A stretch of DNA of 64,000 nt from VRUE01 sp963805475 (GTDB lineage Bacteria > Actinomycetota > Thermoleophilia > Solirubrobacterales > 70-9). Below the pieces are notes generated by a model. It made no database searches and was not told where the DNA came from. It saw nothing but the letters and a program-made list of their open reading frames with translations. The DNA is taken from contig CAWDUO010000001.1 in assembly GCA_963805475.1 (NCBI GenBank), positions 124,001 through 188,000 on the forward strand, given 5' to 3'. Made by a program: the position numbers and the translations under genes. This document shows, one piece after another, positions 19,901 through 29,656 of this stretch (positions within the stretch are counted from its first letter, which is position 1; every line of letters begins with the position of its first letter).

Positions 19901-20371
19901 ATGCTCGAAGCCGGCCAGGACGCCCCCGATTTCACGCTTCCCGACCAGGACGGGGAGGAGTTGACGCTTTCGGAGCTGCGCGGGCAGACCGTCGTCCTCT
20001 ACTTCTACCCGAAGGCCGACACGCCCGGCTGCACGATCCAGGCCTGCGGCGTGCGCGATCGCGACGCCGACTACGAGAAGGCCGGGGCGCGGGTGATCGG
20101 GGTCTCGCCCGACGAGGTCGCCGAGGTGAAGAAGTTCGCCGAGAAATTCGACCTCGAGTTCACGCTGCTGGCCGACGCCGGCCACGCCGTCGCCGAGGCC
20201 TACGGCACCTGGGGCGAGAAGTCGATGTACGGCAAGAAGTACATGGGCGTGACGCGGGCGACCTTCCTGATCGACCCCGACGGCAAGGTCGCCAAGGTCT
20301 TCCCCAAGGTCTCGCCGAAGACGCACGACGACGTCGTGCTCGAGGCGCTCGCCGAGCTCGCCTCGGCCTGA
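19901..20371 (+). CDS. bcp: Thioredoxin-dependent thiol peroxidase (Bcp/PrxQ)
   Basis: A 156-residue peroxiredoxin. The peroxidatic Cys lies in DTPGCTIQACGVRD, with the resolving Cys five residues later, the CxxxxC pattern of Bcp/PrxQ enzymes. These are monomeric peroxidases that reduce hydrogen peroxide and organic hydroperoxides with thioredoxin. YFYPKADTPGC and TFLIDPDGKV are further family motifs. The ATG follows the small acidic gene by 12 bp. The stop codon lies inside a short hairpin shared with convergent pilT. Confidence 0.93.
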   Translation: MLEAGQDAPDFTLPDQDGEELTLSELRGQTVVLYFYPKADTPGCTIQACGVRDRDADYEKAGARVIGVSPDEVAEVKKFAEKFDLEFTLLADAGHAVAEAYGTWGEKSMYGKKYMGVTRATFLIDPDGKVAKVFPKVSPKTHDDVVLEALAELASA

Positions 20372-20381
20372 GGGCTCAGGC
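20366..20381. terminator. Stop-codon hairpin between bcp and pilT
   Basis: GCCTGA (20366-20371), loop GGGC, TCAGGC (20376-20381). The TGA of bcp is in the left arm and the TGA of pilT, read from the other strand, is in the right arm. A compact bidirectional end, but without U-tracts. Confidence 0.4.
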
Positions 20382-21482
20382 TCGCTCGAGCTGCTCGATG
20401 CCGCTGGCTCGCTGGCCGCCGGCGGCCAGCATCAGCTTGAAGTCGTGCGGGCTGGAGGCGTATTCGAGCGCGACCTGCTCGGCGACCTTGCCTTCCATCA
20501 CGTAGCCGAGCAGCGACTGGTCGAAGGTGCGCATCCCGTAGTACTCGCCCTCGGCGATCACCTCGGTGATCTTGCCGGTTTCCTCGGGGTTGAGGATCAG
20601 GTCCTGGACCCGGCCGGTGACGACCATCACCTCGGAGGCGGGCACTCGCCCGCCGCCGCCGATGTCGGGGACGAGCCGCTGGGCGATCGCCCCCCGCAGG
20701 GTCGCCGCGAGCATCACCCGCGCCTGGTGCTGGAGGTGGGGCGGGAAGAAGTCGACGATCCGGTTGATCGTCTCGGTCGCGTCGAGCGTGTGCACCGTGG
20801 AGAGGACGAGGTGGCCGGTCTCCGCCGCCGAGAGCGCCGTGCGCACGGTCTCTTCGTCCCGCATCTCGCCGATCAGGATCACGTCGGGGTCCTGGCGCAG
20901 CACGCGGCGCATCGCCCGGGCGAAGCTCTCGGTGTCGGGGCCGACCTCGCGCTGGTTGACGATCGAGCCTTTGTCCTCGTGCAGGTACTCGATCGGGTCC
21001 TCGAGCGTGACGATGTGGTGCGAGCGCGTGCGGTTGATGTGGTCGATCATCGCCGCCAGCGTCGTCGACTTGCCCGAGCCGGTGGTGCCGGTGACTAGGA
21101 CGATCCCGCGCTGCTCCTCGGCCAGGCTGGTGACCACCGGCGGCAGGCCGAGCTCCTCGACCGAGCGGATCTCGAAGGGGATCGCGCGGCAGACGATCGA
21201 GGTCGAGCCGCGCTGTTTGAAGGCGTTGACGCGGAAGCGCGAGAGGCCGGGGATCGCGTAGGAGAAGTCGGCCTCGCCCTGCTGCTCGAATTCGGTCAGC
21301 GAGCGCACCTCGGCGATGTCGTGGAAGGCCTTCTCGGTCTCCTCGCCGGTCAGCGGCTCGCACCCCTCCAGGGGGACGAGCTCGCCGTGCAGGCGGATCG
21401 TCGGCGCCGCCGCCACCTTCACGTGCAGATCCGAGCCGCCCCGCTCGATGAGCGTGCGCAGCGCTGAGTCGATCTCGAACAT
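20376..21482 (-). CDS. pilT: Type IV pilus retraction ATPase PilT (copy 1)
   Basis: A 368-residue secretion ATPase. The N-terminal PAS-like part is GGSDLHVKVAAAPTIRLHG. Walker A is GTTGSGKSTTLAAMI, the Asp-box region HIVTLEDPIEYLH, Walker B DPDVILIGEMRDEET, and the His-box GHLVLSTVHTLDATE. PilT powers pilus retraction and DNA uptake. The conserved PilT tail motif is altered to YYGMRTFDQSLL. The ATG at 21482 starts MFEIDSALRTLIERGGSD, as in the family. It is separated from the main pilus genes by sigA and the BrkB gene. All motifs are intact, unlike the second copy at 26242, which is frameshifted. Confidence 0.93.
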   Translation of the reverse strand: MFEIDSALRTLIERGGSDLHVKVAAAPTIRLHGELVPLEGCEPLTGEETEKAFHDIAEVRSLTEFEQQGEADFSYAIPGLSRFRVNAFKQRGSTSIVCRAIPFEIRSVEELGLPPVVTSLAEEQRGIVLVTGTTGSGKSTTLAAMIDHINRTRSHHIVTLEDPIEYLHEDKGSIVNQREVGPDTESFARAMRRVLRQDPDVILIGEMRDEETVRTALSAAETGHLVLSTVHTLDATETINRIVDFFPPHLQHQARVMLAATLRGAIAQRLVPDIGGGGRVPASEVMVVTGRVQDLILNPEETGKITEVIAEGEYYGMRTFDQSLLGYVMEGKVAEQVALEYASSPHDFKLMLAAGGQRASGIEQLERA

Positions 21483-21514
21483 CCCGGCTTCTATCGGCCG
21501 GGACGTCGCGATCC

Positions 21515-22621
21515 CTAAGTGACTTCTCTCAGTTTCTGCGCTTCGCCGAGCTGCTGGAGCTTTTTCAGGCTCTGGTTCTCGATCTGGCGGATCCGCTCGC
21601 GGGTGACGTTGAATGTGCGCCCGACCTCGTCGAGCGTGCGGGGGTGCTCGCCGCCCAGCCCGTAGCGAAGTTCGAGCACGCGGCGCTCGCGGTAGGAGAG
21701 GTTCTCCAGCGCTTCCTTCAGCGCCTCTTTGGTCAGCAGGTCGGCGGCGCGGTCGAACGGGGACTCGGCCTTCTCGTCGGCGATGAACTGGCCGAACTCC
21801 GACTCCTCCTCGTCGCCGACCGGCTTCTCCAGGCTGACCGGAGCCTGGGCGGAGCGCTTGATCGAGTCGACCTCCTCGGGGTCGATCCCGGTCACCTCGG
21901 CGATCTCCTCCGGCGTCGGCTCGCGGCCCAGCTCGGTGACCAGCTTGCGCTCGGCGCGGCCGATCTTGTTCAGCTTCTCGACCACGTGGACCGGGATGCG
22001 GATCGTGCGCGCCTTGTCGGCCAGGGCGCGGGCGATCGCCTGGCGGATCCACCAGGTCGCGTAGGTGGAGAACTTGAAGCCCTTGCGGTAGTCGAACTTC
22101 TCCGCCGCGCGGACCAGGCCCAGCGTCCCCTCCTGGATCAGGTCGAGGAAGGGAAGGCCCTGGTTGCGGTAGTTCTTGGCGATCGAGACGACCAGGCGCA
22201 GGTTGGACTCGACCATTTTCTGCTTCGCGTCGAGGTCGCCGCGCTCGATCCGCTTGGCGAGTTCGACCTCCTCCTGGGCGGTCAGCAGGCGGACTTTGCC
22301 GATGTCCTTGAGGAACAGCTGGAGGCTGTCCGTGGTCATGTCCGGTTTCAGGTCGATCGCCTGTTTGGCGCGGCGACGGCCTTTGCGGCTGGTCTCGGGG
22401 GGGAGCGCGTCGGCGGCCGCTTTCTGGGCCGGGTCCATGTCCTCGACCAGCTCGATCCCCTGCTTCTCGATATGGCCGTAGAGGTCCTCGACGTCGGACT
22501 CGTCGAGGTCGACCTCCGACACCGCCGAGGCGATGTCGCCGAAGGTGAGCACGCCAAGCTGCTGACCCCTGTGGACCAGCCCCTTTACCTCCTCAAGCTC
22601 CTGAAGCTCAGCAACCAGCAT
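21515..22621 (-). CDS. rpoD: Primary RNA polymerase sigma factor (RpoD/SigA)
   Basis: A 368-residue group 1 or group 2 sigma-70 factor. Region 1.2 is DSLQLFLKDIGKVRLLTAQEE. Region 2 is NLRLVVSIAKNYRNQGLPFL followed by DLIQEGTLGLVRAAEKFDYR, and 2.4 is KFSTYATWWIRQAIARAL. Region 4 is LSYRERRVLELRYGL and TFNVTRERIRQIENQSLKKL. The N-terminal 1.1 region is short, starting MLVAELQELEEVKGLVHRG and leading into the EKQGIEL motif. It is most likely the housekeeping factor. It is transcribed leftward toward pilT with 32 bp between them. Confidence 0.93.
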   Translation of the reverse strand: MLVAELQELEEVKGLVHRGQQLGVLTFGDIASAVSEVDLDESDVEDLYGHIEKQGIELVEDMDPAQKAAADALPPETSRKGRRRAKQAIDLKPDMTTDSLQLFLKDIGKVRLLTAQEEVELAKRIERGDLDAKQKMVESNLRLVVSIAKNYRNQGLPFLDLIQEGTLGLVRAAEKFDYRKGFKFSTYATWWIRQAIARALADKARTIRIPVHVVEKLNKIGRAERKLVTELGREPTPEEIAEVTGIDPEEVDSIKRSAQAPVSLEKPVGDEEESEFGQFIADEKAESPFDRAADLLTKEALKEALENLSYRERRVLELRYGLGGEHPRTLDEVGRTFNVTRERIRQIENQSLKKLQQLGEAQKLREVT

Positions 22622-22688
22622 CTATTCTGCACCCGTCTTTCTGCGTCAAAAAAGCGGACCGATGGCATGGCCCGCGAAGTAAGCGAAT

Positions 22689-23630
22689 ATGGCCCAGCGC
22701 GTCCGCCTCAGGCCTCAAACGTCTGTTCGCATGATAGGCGCTTCAGTTTCTGAAGTCAAGGCCGTCCCGGCCCTTTACGTGTCCATCATCACGCCCAAAT
22801 TTCGTCCCTGGCTGCACGCCTTCTGGCAGCGCGCCTACCGCGAGAACGTCACCGGCCTCTCGGCGATGGTCGCCTACAACCTGATGCTCGCCGTCTTCCC
22901 CTTCGCCCTGCTGGTGCTCTTCGTCTTCGGCCAGGTGCTGAAGATCAAGGGGGTCGAAACGGGCGTGCTCGACGACCTGCGGCGGCTCTTCCCCAACACC
23001 GAGCAGCACACGCTGGCCGACGTGCTGGCGCGGATCGAGGACAACTCGACCACGATCGGGATCGCCGCCCTGCTCGGCTCGCTGTGGATCGGCGCCTCCT
23101 TCTGGGGGGCGATGGACACCGCCTTCGGCCGCATCTACCACGTGCCGACCCGCGGCTGGCTCGAGCAGAAGCGCTTCTCCTTCGCGATGCTCGGCGTCGT
23201 CGTGCTCTTCATCGCCGCCAGCATCGTGCTGCCGACGATCGAGGCGGCGCTGGTCTCCAGCACCGACAAGCTGCCCTTCGGCCTCTCCGGCATCAAGGCG
23301 ATCGACACGACGCTGCTGCTGGCGCTGGCGGTGACGACCGTCTTCGCGATCTGCTGCGTGATCTACTGGGCGGTGCCGAAGGGCCACATGCCCTGGCGCG
23401 CCGTCTGGCCCGGGGCGGCCTTCGTCACCGTCGCCGCCGGCGTCGCCAACTGGGCCTTCCCCTTCTACCTGGCCAACGTCTCCAGCCTCTCGCGCCTCGG
23501 CTCGACCCTCGGCTTCGTCCTGATCGCCCTGCTCTGGTTCTACCTGCTCAGCCTCGCCCTCCTGGCGGGGGCGACGATCAACTCGCTGCGCCACCAGCTG
23601 CACGACACGGGCGAGCTGCCGTACGGGTAG
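22689..23630 (+). CDS. YihY/BrkB-family membrane protein
   Basis: A 313-residue polytopic membrane protein. It contains the family hallmark GLSAMVAYNLMLAVFPFALL, the loop LGSLWIGASFWGAMDTAFGR and several further membrane helices, ending with LLWFYLLSLALLAGATINSL. The family was once called ribonuclease BN; it is now regarded as an uncharacterised envelope or transport protein. The N-terminal 25 residues before VSIITPKFRPW are not conserved, so a start slightly downstream is possible. Divergent from rpoD. Confidence 0.85.
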   Translation: MAQRVRLRPQTSVRMIGASVSEVKAVPALYVSIITPKFRPWLHAFWQRAYRENVTGLSAMVAYNLMLAVFPFALLVLFVFGQVLKIKGVETGVLDDLRRLFPNTEQHTLADVLARIEDNSTTIGIAALLGSLWIGASFWGAMDTAFGRIYHVPTRGWLEQKRFSFAMLGVVVLFIAASIVLPTIEAALVSSTDKLPFGLSGIKAIDTTLLLALAVTTVFAICCVIYWAVPKGHMPWRAVWPGAAFVTVAAGVANWAFPFYLANVSSLSRLGSTLGFVLIALLWFYLLSLALLAGATINSLRHQLHDTGELPYG

Positions 23631-23714
23631 CGATTTGGGCCCGCCCGATCTGGGCGCGGTCGTGCGCCGGGACTCAAGCCGCTGCGCGCTTTTGTCGAGC
23701 TAGTAAGCGGACGT

Positions 23715-24346
23715 ATGAGGGACAAGCTCAACGACAACCCGTTGGCGCAGATCGCGGTCGTCGGCGTGCTGCTGGTCGTCGTCGCCGTCTTCCTGATGTC
23801 CTCGGGCGGCGGCAGGAAGAAGAATCGTCGAGCGGGGGCGCGACCGAAGCGACCGTGCAGGTCGCCGGCACGAACGTCAGCGGCACGGCCACAGGCGCCA
23901 CGCCCGGCGAAGCGGTCGAAGGCGCGGTCGATGCGGCGAGCGAAGCGGCGGGCACCGAAGCGCTCGGCTCCGCGCCCGCCGCCGCCGCGCCGCCGCTGCC
24001 GAAGCCGGTGCTGCGCGCCTGGAAGGCGAACGAGACCGTCGTCCTGCTCGTCATCCGCGACGGCGGCATCGACGACAAGCTGGTCAAGAGCGCGACCGCG
24101 GGGCTCGCCGGCTTCCGCGACGCCGCCGTCTTCGTCGTCCCGGCGCACAGGATCGCCCGCTACGCGGCGATCACCGAGGGCGTCGGCGTCAACCGCGTGC
24201 CGGCGCTGGTGGTCGTCACCCCCAAGCGCCTCGACGAGTCGATCCCGACCGCCTCGGTCAGCTATGGCTTCCAGAGCGCGGAGAGCGTTCGCCAAGCGGT
24301 GATCGACGCCGGCTACCGCGGCCCCACCGTCGACTACCACCCGTAG
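23715..24346 (+). pseudogene. Membrane-anchored thioredoxin-like protein, single-base frameshift
   Basis: ATG 23715 opens a membrane anchor (NPLAQIAVVGVLLVVVAVFLMSSGGG). At about 23815 the protein continues one base back, in another frame, as QEEESSSGGATEATVQVAG. That frame carries a Ser/Gly/Ala linker and a C-terminal fold (ANETVVLLVIRDGGIDDKLV, VPALVVVTPKRL, SYGFQSAESVRQAVIDAGYR) that recalls a thioredoxin-like fold without a CxxC motif. Adding one base near 23812-23816 rejoins the frames into about 210 residues. It precedes pilB by 6 bp, so it is probably a pilus-linked gene. A -1 programmed shift is possible but no standard slippery heptamer is present. Confidence 0.6.
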
Positions 24347-24352
24347 GCGCGC

Positions 24353-26144
24353 ATGGAGTCGCGGGAACTCCCCAACCACCTGCGGCCGGTCCCCGACTCC
24401 GGCGGCTCGGCCGCGCCGGCGCTCGACTCAGAGGCCGGCGGCACGCCGGGGCTGACCCCGCCGCGCCGCCGCGGCCGCCACAGCGGCTTCGTCACCGACG
24501 TGCTGGTCGACCTCGGCTACGTCTCCGACGAGGTCGCGCGCCAGGCGATCGAGACCTCGCGCACCGCAGGCCGCCCGCCGGAGCGGTTGATGCTGGAGCA
24601 GGGGGCGATCACCGCCGACCAGCTCTCGCGCGCGGTCGCCGAGCGCTACGGGCTCGACCACCTCGACCTCTCCGCCTACCAGGTCGACATGGCGGCGGCC
24701 AACCTGATCTCGGTCAACACGGCGCGCCGCTACCGGGCGCTGCCGATCGGCTTCGTCGACAAGGAGACGCTGCTGGTCGCGACCGCCGACCCGACCAACG
24801 TGCTCGCGGTCGACGACATCCAGATCGCCACCGCGCTCGACTGCCGCGTCGCCGTCGCCGCCGCGGAGGACATCGAAGCGCTGATCGGCCGGCTCAACAC
24901 GCTGCAGAGCGCCGTCAGCGAGGCGGTGACCGAAGGCGAGGCCGAAGAGGAGGAGCTCGCCGCGGTCGCCGACATGGAAGTCAGCGCCGAGGACGCGCCG
25001 GTGATCAAGCTCGTCTACAGCGTGCTCGGGCAGGCGGTGGGGGAGGGGGCCTCCGACGTGCACTTCGAGCCCGGCGAGGGGGAGATGCGGGTGCGCTTCC
25101 GGGTCGACGGGGTGCTGCGCGAGGCGGCGCACGTGCCGCGGCGGATGGTCAACGCGGTGATCTCGCGGGTGAAGATCATGAGCGACCTCAACATCGCCGA
25201 GAAGCGCGTGCCGCAGGACGGCCGGGTCAGCGTCACCGTCGAGGACCGCCGCGTCGACCTGCGCGTCACCACGCTGCCGACCCAGCGCGGCGAGGGGGCG
25301 ACGATCCGCATCCTCGACAAGGACAACGCGCAGCGCTCGCTCGACGACCTGGGCATGGACGGCAGCGGCGCGCGAGCGCTTCGAGGACGCCTTCCACCAG
25401 GCCTACGGCGCGGTCCTGGTCACCGGGCCGACCGGCTCGGGCAAGTCGACGACGCTCTACGCGGCGCTGGGCGAGCTGAACGCGGTGGAGAAGAACGTGA
25501 TCACGATCGAGGATCCGGTCGAGTACCGGCTCGACGGGATCAACCAGATCAACGTCAATCGCAAGGCGGGGCTCGACTTCGCCACCGGCCTGCGCTCGAT
25601 CCTGCGCGCCGACCCCGACATCGTGATGGTCGGCGAGATCCGCGACTCCGAGACGGCGCGGATCGCGGTCGAGGCGGCGCTGACCGGCCACATGATGCTG
25701 ACCACGCTGCACACCAACGACGCGCCGGGGGCGATCACCCGCCTGGCGAAGATGGGGATCGAGGCCTTCCTCACCGCCTCCGCGGTCGACTGCGTCGTCG
25801 CCCAGCGGCTGGCGCGCAAGCTCTGCACGCACTGCAAGCGGCGCACGATCGTGCCGCCGCAAGCGCTGGCCGAGGCGGAGATCCGGGTCGGCGGCGAGCT
25901 CGAGGCCTACGAGCCGGTCGGCTGCTCGCGCTGCAACCAGAGCGGCTACCGCGGCCGGGTGGGGATCTTCTCGGTGATGCGGATGAGCGAGCGGATCAAG
26001 GAGATGACCGTCGCCCAGATCCCCGAGGCCGAGATCGCCGCCGCCGCCCGCGACGAGGGCATGCTGACCCTGCGCGAGGACGGGGTGGGCAAGGTCCGCG
26101 CCGGCCTGACCAGCCTCGAGGAGGTCGTCCGTGTCACGGCCTGA
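24353..26144 (+). pseudogene. pilB: Type IV pilus assembly ATPase PilB, single-base frameshift
   Basis: The extension ATPase of the pilus. Residues about 45-170 form an MshEN-like (GspE N-terminal) domain, with two segments of RLGxxLxxxG type (VLVDLGYVSDEVARQAIE and RLMLEQGAITADQLSRAV). The ATPase core then reads GASDVHFEPGEGEMRVRFRV. At about 25364-25371 (GGCAGCGGCGCGC) one extra base shifts the frame; the second frame continues with TGPTGSGKSTTLYAALGE (Walker A), ITIEDPVEYRLDG, DIVMVGEIRDSET and a CTHC / CSRC zinc motif. Removing one base restores a protein of about 597 residues. All motifs are intact, so a sequence error or very recent mutation is likely. Confidence 0.88.
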
Positions 26145-26149
26145 TCGTC

Positions 26150-26195
26150 GTTTTCGACCTTCTCCACACCGGGGTGTGGACAAAGTCGGAAACGC
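26150..26195. repeat. Intergenic palindrome between pilB and pilT
   Basis: An outer stem CGTTTTCGAC/GTCGGAAACG (one G-T wobble) encloses an inner perfect stem TCCACACC/GGTGTGGA with a 2-base loop, over 46 bp. There is no U-tract. It lies between the pilB stop (26144) and pilT start (26242) and could tune pilB to pilT expression, or be a palindromic element. Confidence 0.65.
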
Positions 26196-26241
26196 GCATC
26201 TGAACTTCAAGTATTTGCGGCGGAGGCCGATCTAGCTGAGC

Positions 26242-27383
26242 ATGGCGGTCGACTTCTCAGAGGTGCTGCGCACCATGGTCGAGACGCGGGCCTCCGACGT
26301 GCACGTCACGCCGGGGGTGCCGCCCTGCATGCGCGACAAGGGCAAGGTCGTGCCGATGGAGGGGTTCGACGTGCTCTCGGGCCAGGAAACGCGCGAGATC
26401 GTCTACGCGATCCTCAACGACGACCAGCGCAAACGCTTCGAGAACCTCAAACAGCTCGACTTCGCCTACGCGATCCCCGGCGTCGCCCGCTTCCGCGTCA
26501 ACTGCTTCTTCCAGCGCGGCTCGGTCAGCGCCGCCTTCCGGCTGGTGCCGCAGGACATCCCCTCGCTCGACTCGCTGAAGGTGCCGCAGGTGCTGCGCGA
26601 GCTGGCCGCGAAACCGCGCGGCTTCGTCCTCGTCACCGGGCCGACCGGCTCGGGCAAGAGCACGACCCTGGCGGCGATGATCGACGTGATCAACGAAGAG
26701 CGCCAGGACCACATCCTGACGATCGAGGACCCGATCGAGTTCCTGCACCAGCACAAGCGCTCGATCGTCAACCAGCGCGAGGTCGGCGCCGACGCCGAAG
26801 ACTTCTCGCTCGGCCTGCGCGCCGCCCTGCGCGAGGACCCCGACGTGATCCTCGTCGGCGAGATGCGCGACCTGGAGACGATCTCCACCGCGCTGACCGC
26901 CGCCGAGACCGGCCACCTCGTCTTCGCCACCCTGCACACCCAGTCGACCGCGCAGACCGTCGACCGGATCATCGACGTCTTCCCGCCCCAGCAGCAGGGG
27001 CAGGTGCGCACGCAGCTCTCGATCGCCCTGCAGGGGATCGTCACCCAGCAGCTGCTGCCGACCGCCGACGGCAGGGGCCGCGTCGTCGCCGACCGAGGTG
27101 CTGGTGCCGACGCCGGCGATCCGCAACCTGATCCGCGAGGGCAAGACGCACCAGATCTACGCCGCGGTGCAGACCTCGGGCGCGGTCGGGATGCAGACGA
27201 TGGACGCCGACCTGGCGCGCCTGGTGCGCGAAGGGGCGATCGCCCGCGGCGCTGGCCGAGCAGCGCGCCTCGGTGCCCGAGGAGCTGAAGCGGCTGCTGG
27301 GCGGGGCGGCGGTGCCGACGGCGATGATGCAGACCACCGGGCCGGCGCAGTCCGCGCCGCCGCCCGCCTACACGGGGGCGTAG
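26242..27383 (+). pseudogene. pilT: PilT-like ATPase (copy 2), two single-base frameshifts
   Basis: A second PilT-type motor. Intact to about residue 283: ASDVHVTPGVPPCMRD, Walker A TGPTGSGKSTTLAAMI, HILTIEDPIEFLHQ, Walker B DPDVILVGEMRDLET, and LVFATLHTQSTAQTVDRI. At 27086-27092 an extra C shifts the frame before EVLVPTPAIRNLIREGKTHQ. At 27244-27250 an extra G shifts it again before LAEQRASVPEELKRLLGG. Removing both gives about 380 residues ending at the TAG at 27381. The helical AIRNLIREGK motif is typical of active PilT. Three bases separate it from pilC. It was counted as a pseudogene only as sequenced. Confidence 0.85.
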
Positions 27384-27386
27384 GAG

Positions 27387-28631
27387 ATGGCCGGCGCGAG
27401 CACCTTCGCCTTCCGCGCGATGGACCTGGGCGGCGCGGCGACGGCCGGCGAAGTCGAGGCCGAGTCCAAGGCCGCGGTCACCGAGCAGCTGCGCCAGCGC
27501 GGCCTGATCGTCCTCGACGTCAGCGAGAAGTCCCAGCCGTTCAAGATCGAGAGCCTGCTGCGGCGCGGCCAGGCGGTCGACATGCGCGAGCTGGCGATCT
27601 TCTCGCGCCAGTTCGCCACCCTGGTCGCCTCGGGGATGCCGATGCTGCGCACCCTGCACACGCTCGAAGAGCAGACGAAGGACGAACGGATCAAGGAGGC
27701 GATCGCCGGCGTGCGCGGCGACATCGAGGCCGGCAGCACGCTGCAGCAGGCGATGGAGCGCTACCCGGACGTCTTCGACCGCCTCTACCGGGCGATGGTC
27801 CGCTCGGGCGAGGAATCGGGGCGGCTGGAGGACGCGCTCGACCGCGTCGCCTTCCAGGTCGAGAAGGCCGACTCGCTGCGCCGCCAGGTCAAATCGGCGC
27901 TGATGTACCCGGCGCTGATCTTCGGCTTCGCGATCGTCGTGCTGATCGCGATCGTCGTCTTCGTGATCCCGGTCTTCGCCGGGATCTTCACCGAGCTCGC
28001 CGAAGAACACCCGGGCGAAAGCGCGGCCCTGCCGATCCCGACCCAGCTCTGCGTCGACGTCTCCAACGCGCTGACCGGCTACTGGTTCGTGATCGTCCCG
28101 TTGCTCGCCGTCTCCTTCTTCGCCTTCTTCCGCTGGAAGCGGACCGAAAGCGGCAAAGACGCCTGGGAGCGCTTCATCCTGCGGATCCCGTTCAAAATCG
28201 GCGACGTGATCCAGAAGGTCGCGCTGGCCCGCTGGTCGCGCACCTTCTCCGGCTCGGTCTCGGCCGGCGTGCCGATGCTCCAGTCGATCAAGCTGACCGG
28301 CGACACGGCGGGCAACGTCGTGATCGAACAGTCGATGGAGGAGGTCTACGCCTCGGTGAAGAAGGGCGGCTCCCTCGCCGGGCCGATCGAGCGCAACCCG
28401 ATCTTCCCGCCGATGGTCGGCCACATGGTCGCGGTCGGCGAGGAGACCGGCCAGCTGGAGCACATGCTGAGCAAGATCGCCGACTTCTACGAGGCCGAGG
28501 TCGACGCCAAGGTGAAGGCGCTGACCGCCCTGCTGGAGCCGCTGATGATCGTCTTCGTCGGCGGCATGGTCGGCTTCATCGTGATCTCGATGTACCTGCC
28601 GATGTTCAGCATCTACGAAAAGATCCGCTGA
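27387..28631 (+). CDS. pilC: Type IV pilus inner-membrane platform protein PilC
   Basis: A 414-residue membrane protein of the GspF/PilC family. It has the two GspF repeats, each with SRQFATLVASGMPMLRTLHT or SRTFSGSVSAGVPMLQSIKL, and MVRSGEESGRLEDALDRVA or MVAVGEETGQLEHMLSKIA. Three hydrophobic segments are visible (ALIFGFAIVVLIAIVVFVIPVF, YWFVIVPLLAVSFFAFF, LMIVFVGGMVGFIVISMYLPMF). PilC anchors the PilB and PilT motors. ATG 27387 lies 3 bp past the PilT stop; GGAG in that stop overlap is the ribosome-binding site. No frameshift is seen here. Confidence 0.94.
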   Translation: MAGASTFAFRAMDLGGAATAGEVEAESKAAVTEQLRQRGLIVLDVSEKSQPFKIESLLRRGQAVDMRELAIFSRQFATLVASGMPMLRTLHTLEEQTKDERIKEAIAGVRGDIEAGSTLQQAMERYPDVFDRLYRAMVRSGEESGRLEDALDRVAFQVEKADSLRRQVKSALMYPALIFGFAIVVLIAIVVFVIPVFAGIFTELAEEHPGESAALPIPTQLCVDVSNALTGYWFVIVPLLAVSFFAFFRWKRTESGKDAWERFILRIPFKIGDVIQKVALARWSRTFSGSVSAGVPMLQSIKLTGDTAGNVVIEQSMEEVYASVKKGGSLAGPIERNPIFPPMVGHMVAVGEETGQLEHMLSKIADFYEAEVDAKVKALTALLEPLMIVFVGGMVGFIVISMYLPMFSIYEKIR

Positions 28632-28636
28632 GCCGA

Positions 28637-29656
28637 TCAAGGCGCCAGGAGGGCTGCGGGAACGACGCCGATGCTGTCTCTGCGCCTGTATGCCGCGCTG
28701 CCGGTCGTGACGACTATCGCGTCGAGGAGCTCGTCGCCGATCTTCTCCTTGAGCCAATGGAGGTGCCGCAGGTCTCGATCGTCGGCGACCTGCGCGAGCT
28801 TGACCTCGATCGCCAAGACGCGGTTGTCGGCTCGCTCGACGATCAGGTCGATCTCCCGGCCTCCCGCATGGGTGCGGAAATGGCCGACTCGGGCCTCAGC
28901 GTGTTGCGCGTACACGCGAATCGACTGCGTGACCAGCGACTCGAACAGAGCGCCCAGCAGGGGCCCGTCGCGCGGGATCGGAGGACCGAGGTCGGCGCCT
29001 GCCAGGAGGGCGTCGGCATCGGCTCCGAGCAGGGTCGTGGCCAGCGCCGGATCGACCAGCTGGTGCTTCGGCGCCGCGGCGATGCGCGAGAGCCGGCTGC
29101 GCGTGGGCTGCCAGGCGGGGACCGGGTCGAGGATCCAGAGTCGCTCGAGGATGTCCCGATAGGGCTGTGTGGCCACACGGGAGGGTTTCTCGCCTTCGCC
29201 GCTCGTCGCCGCGTCGCGGACCTTCTCGAACGAGGTGGAAGTCGACGAGGCGGCTGCGTAGGCAGTCATCCAGCGTCGCAGCCCGGCTGGGTTGCGGACT
29301 CGGTGGCCAAGCTCCGGAAAGTCCCGATCGACCACCCGGTCGACGTAGCCCTCGAGTTCGGTCCGAAGCGCGCGTCCGCCGAGCTGGCGCAAGCCTGGAA
29401 AGCCGGAGGCGACGATCTCGCGCGTATAGCCCTCCAAGGAGACGCCGGTCTCGCCGCCAAGCGATGAGCGCTCTCCGCGGAGCAGCTCTCGCAAGCTCAC
29501 CGTCCCTGCTCTGAGTCGCTCGTGCAGCGAGAGTGGACGCATCCGGATCGACGCGATCCGCCCCGCCCCGGAATGGCGCCCGCCGCCATCGGGGGATGCG
29601 GATCCGGTCAACAGGAAGCTGCCTGCCGGCGCGCCGTCGTCCACCGCGCGCCGCAC
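28637..29656 (-). pseudogene. DUF4143 ATPase fragment, N-terminal ATPase domain missing
   Basis: A 339-residue reading frame that begins with GTG at VRRAVDDGAPAGSFLLTGSAS. In full-length DUF4143 proteins this segment comes after the Walker A and B motifs, so about 90 residues are lost. What remains is the DUF4143 region and a PD-(D/E)xK-like nuclease module: GREIDLIVERADNRVLAIEV and KLAQVADDRDLRHLHWLKEK. An in-frame TGA lies four codons upstream. The flanking DNA (29657-29796) is AT-rich and carries operator-like repeats. This looks like a recombination junction. It lies next to a toxin-antitoxin pair and convergent to pilC. Confidence 0.7.

Noticed and set aside
23805..23830. Programmed -1 frameshifting at the AAGAAGAAT run
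   Set aside because: No X-XXY-YYZ slippery heptamer or downstream pseudoknot was visible; a missing base explains it more simply.
27098..29467. 789-codon open frame spanning pilT, pilC and the DUF4143 gene
   Set aside because: Only its first part matches PilT (after a frameshift); the rest is a shadow of pilC and has no domain signal.
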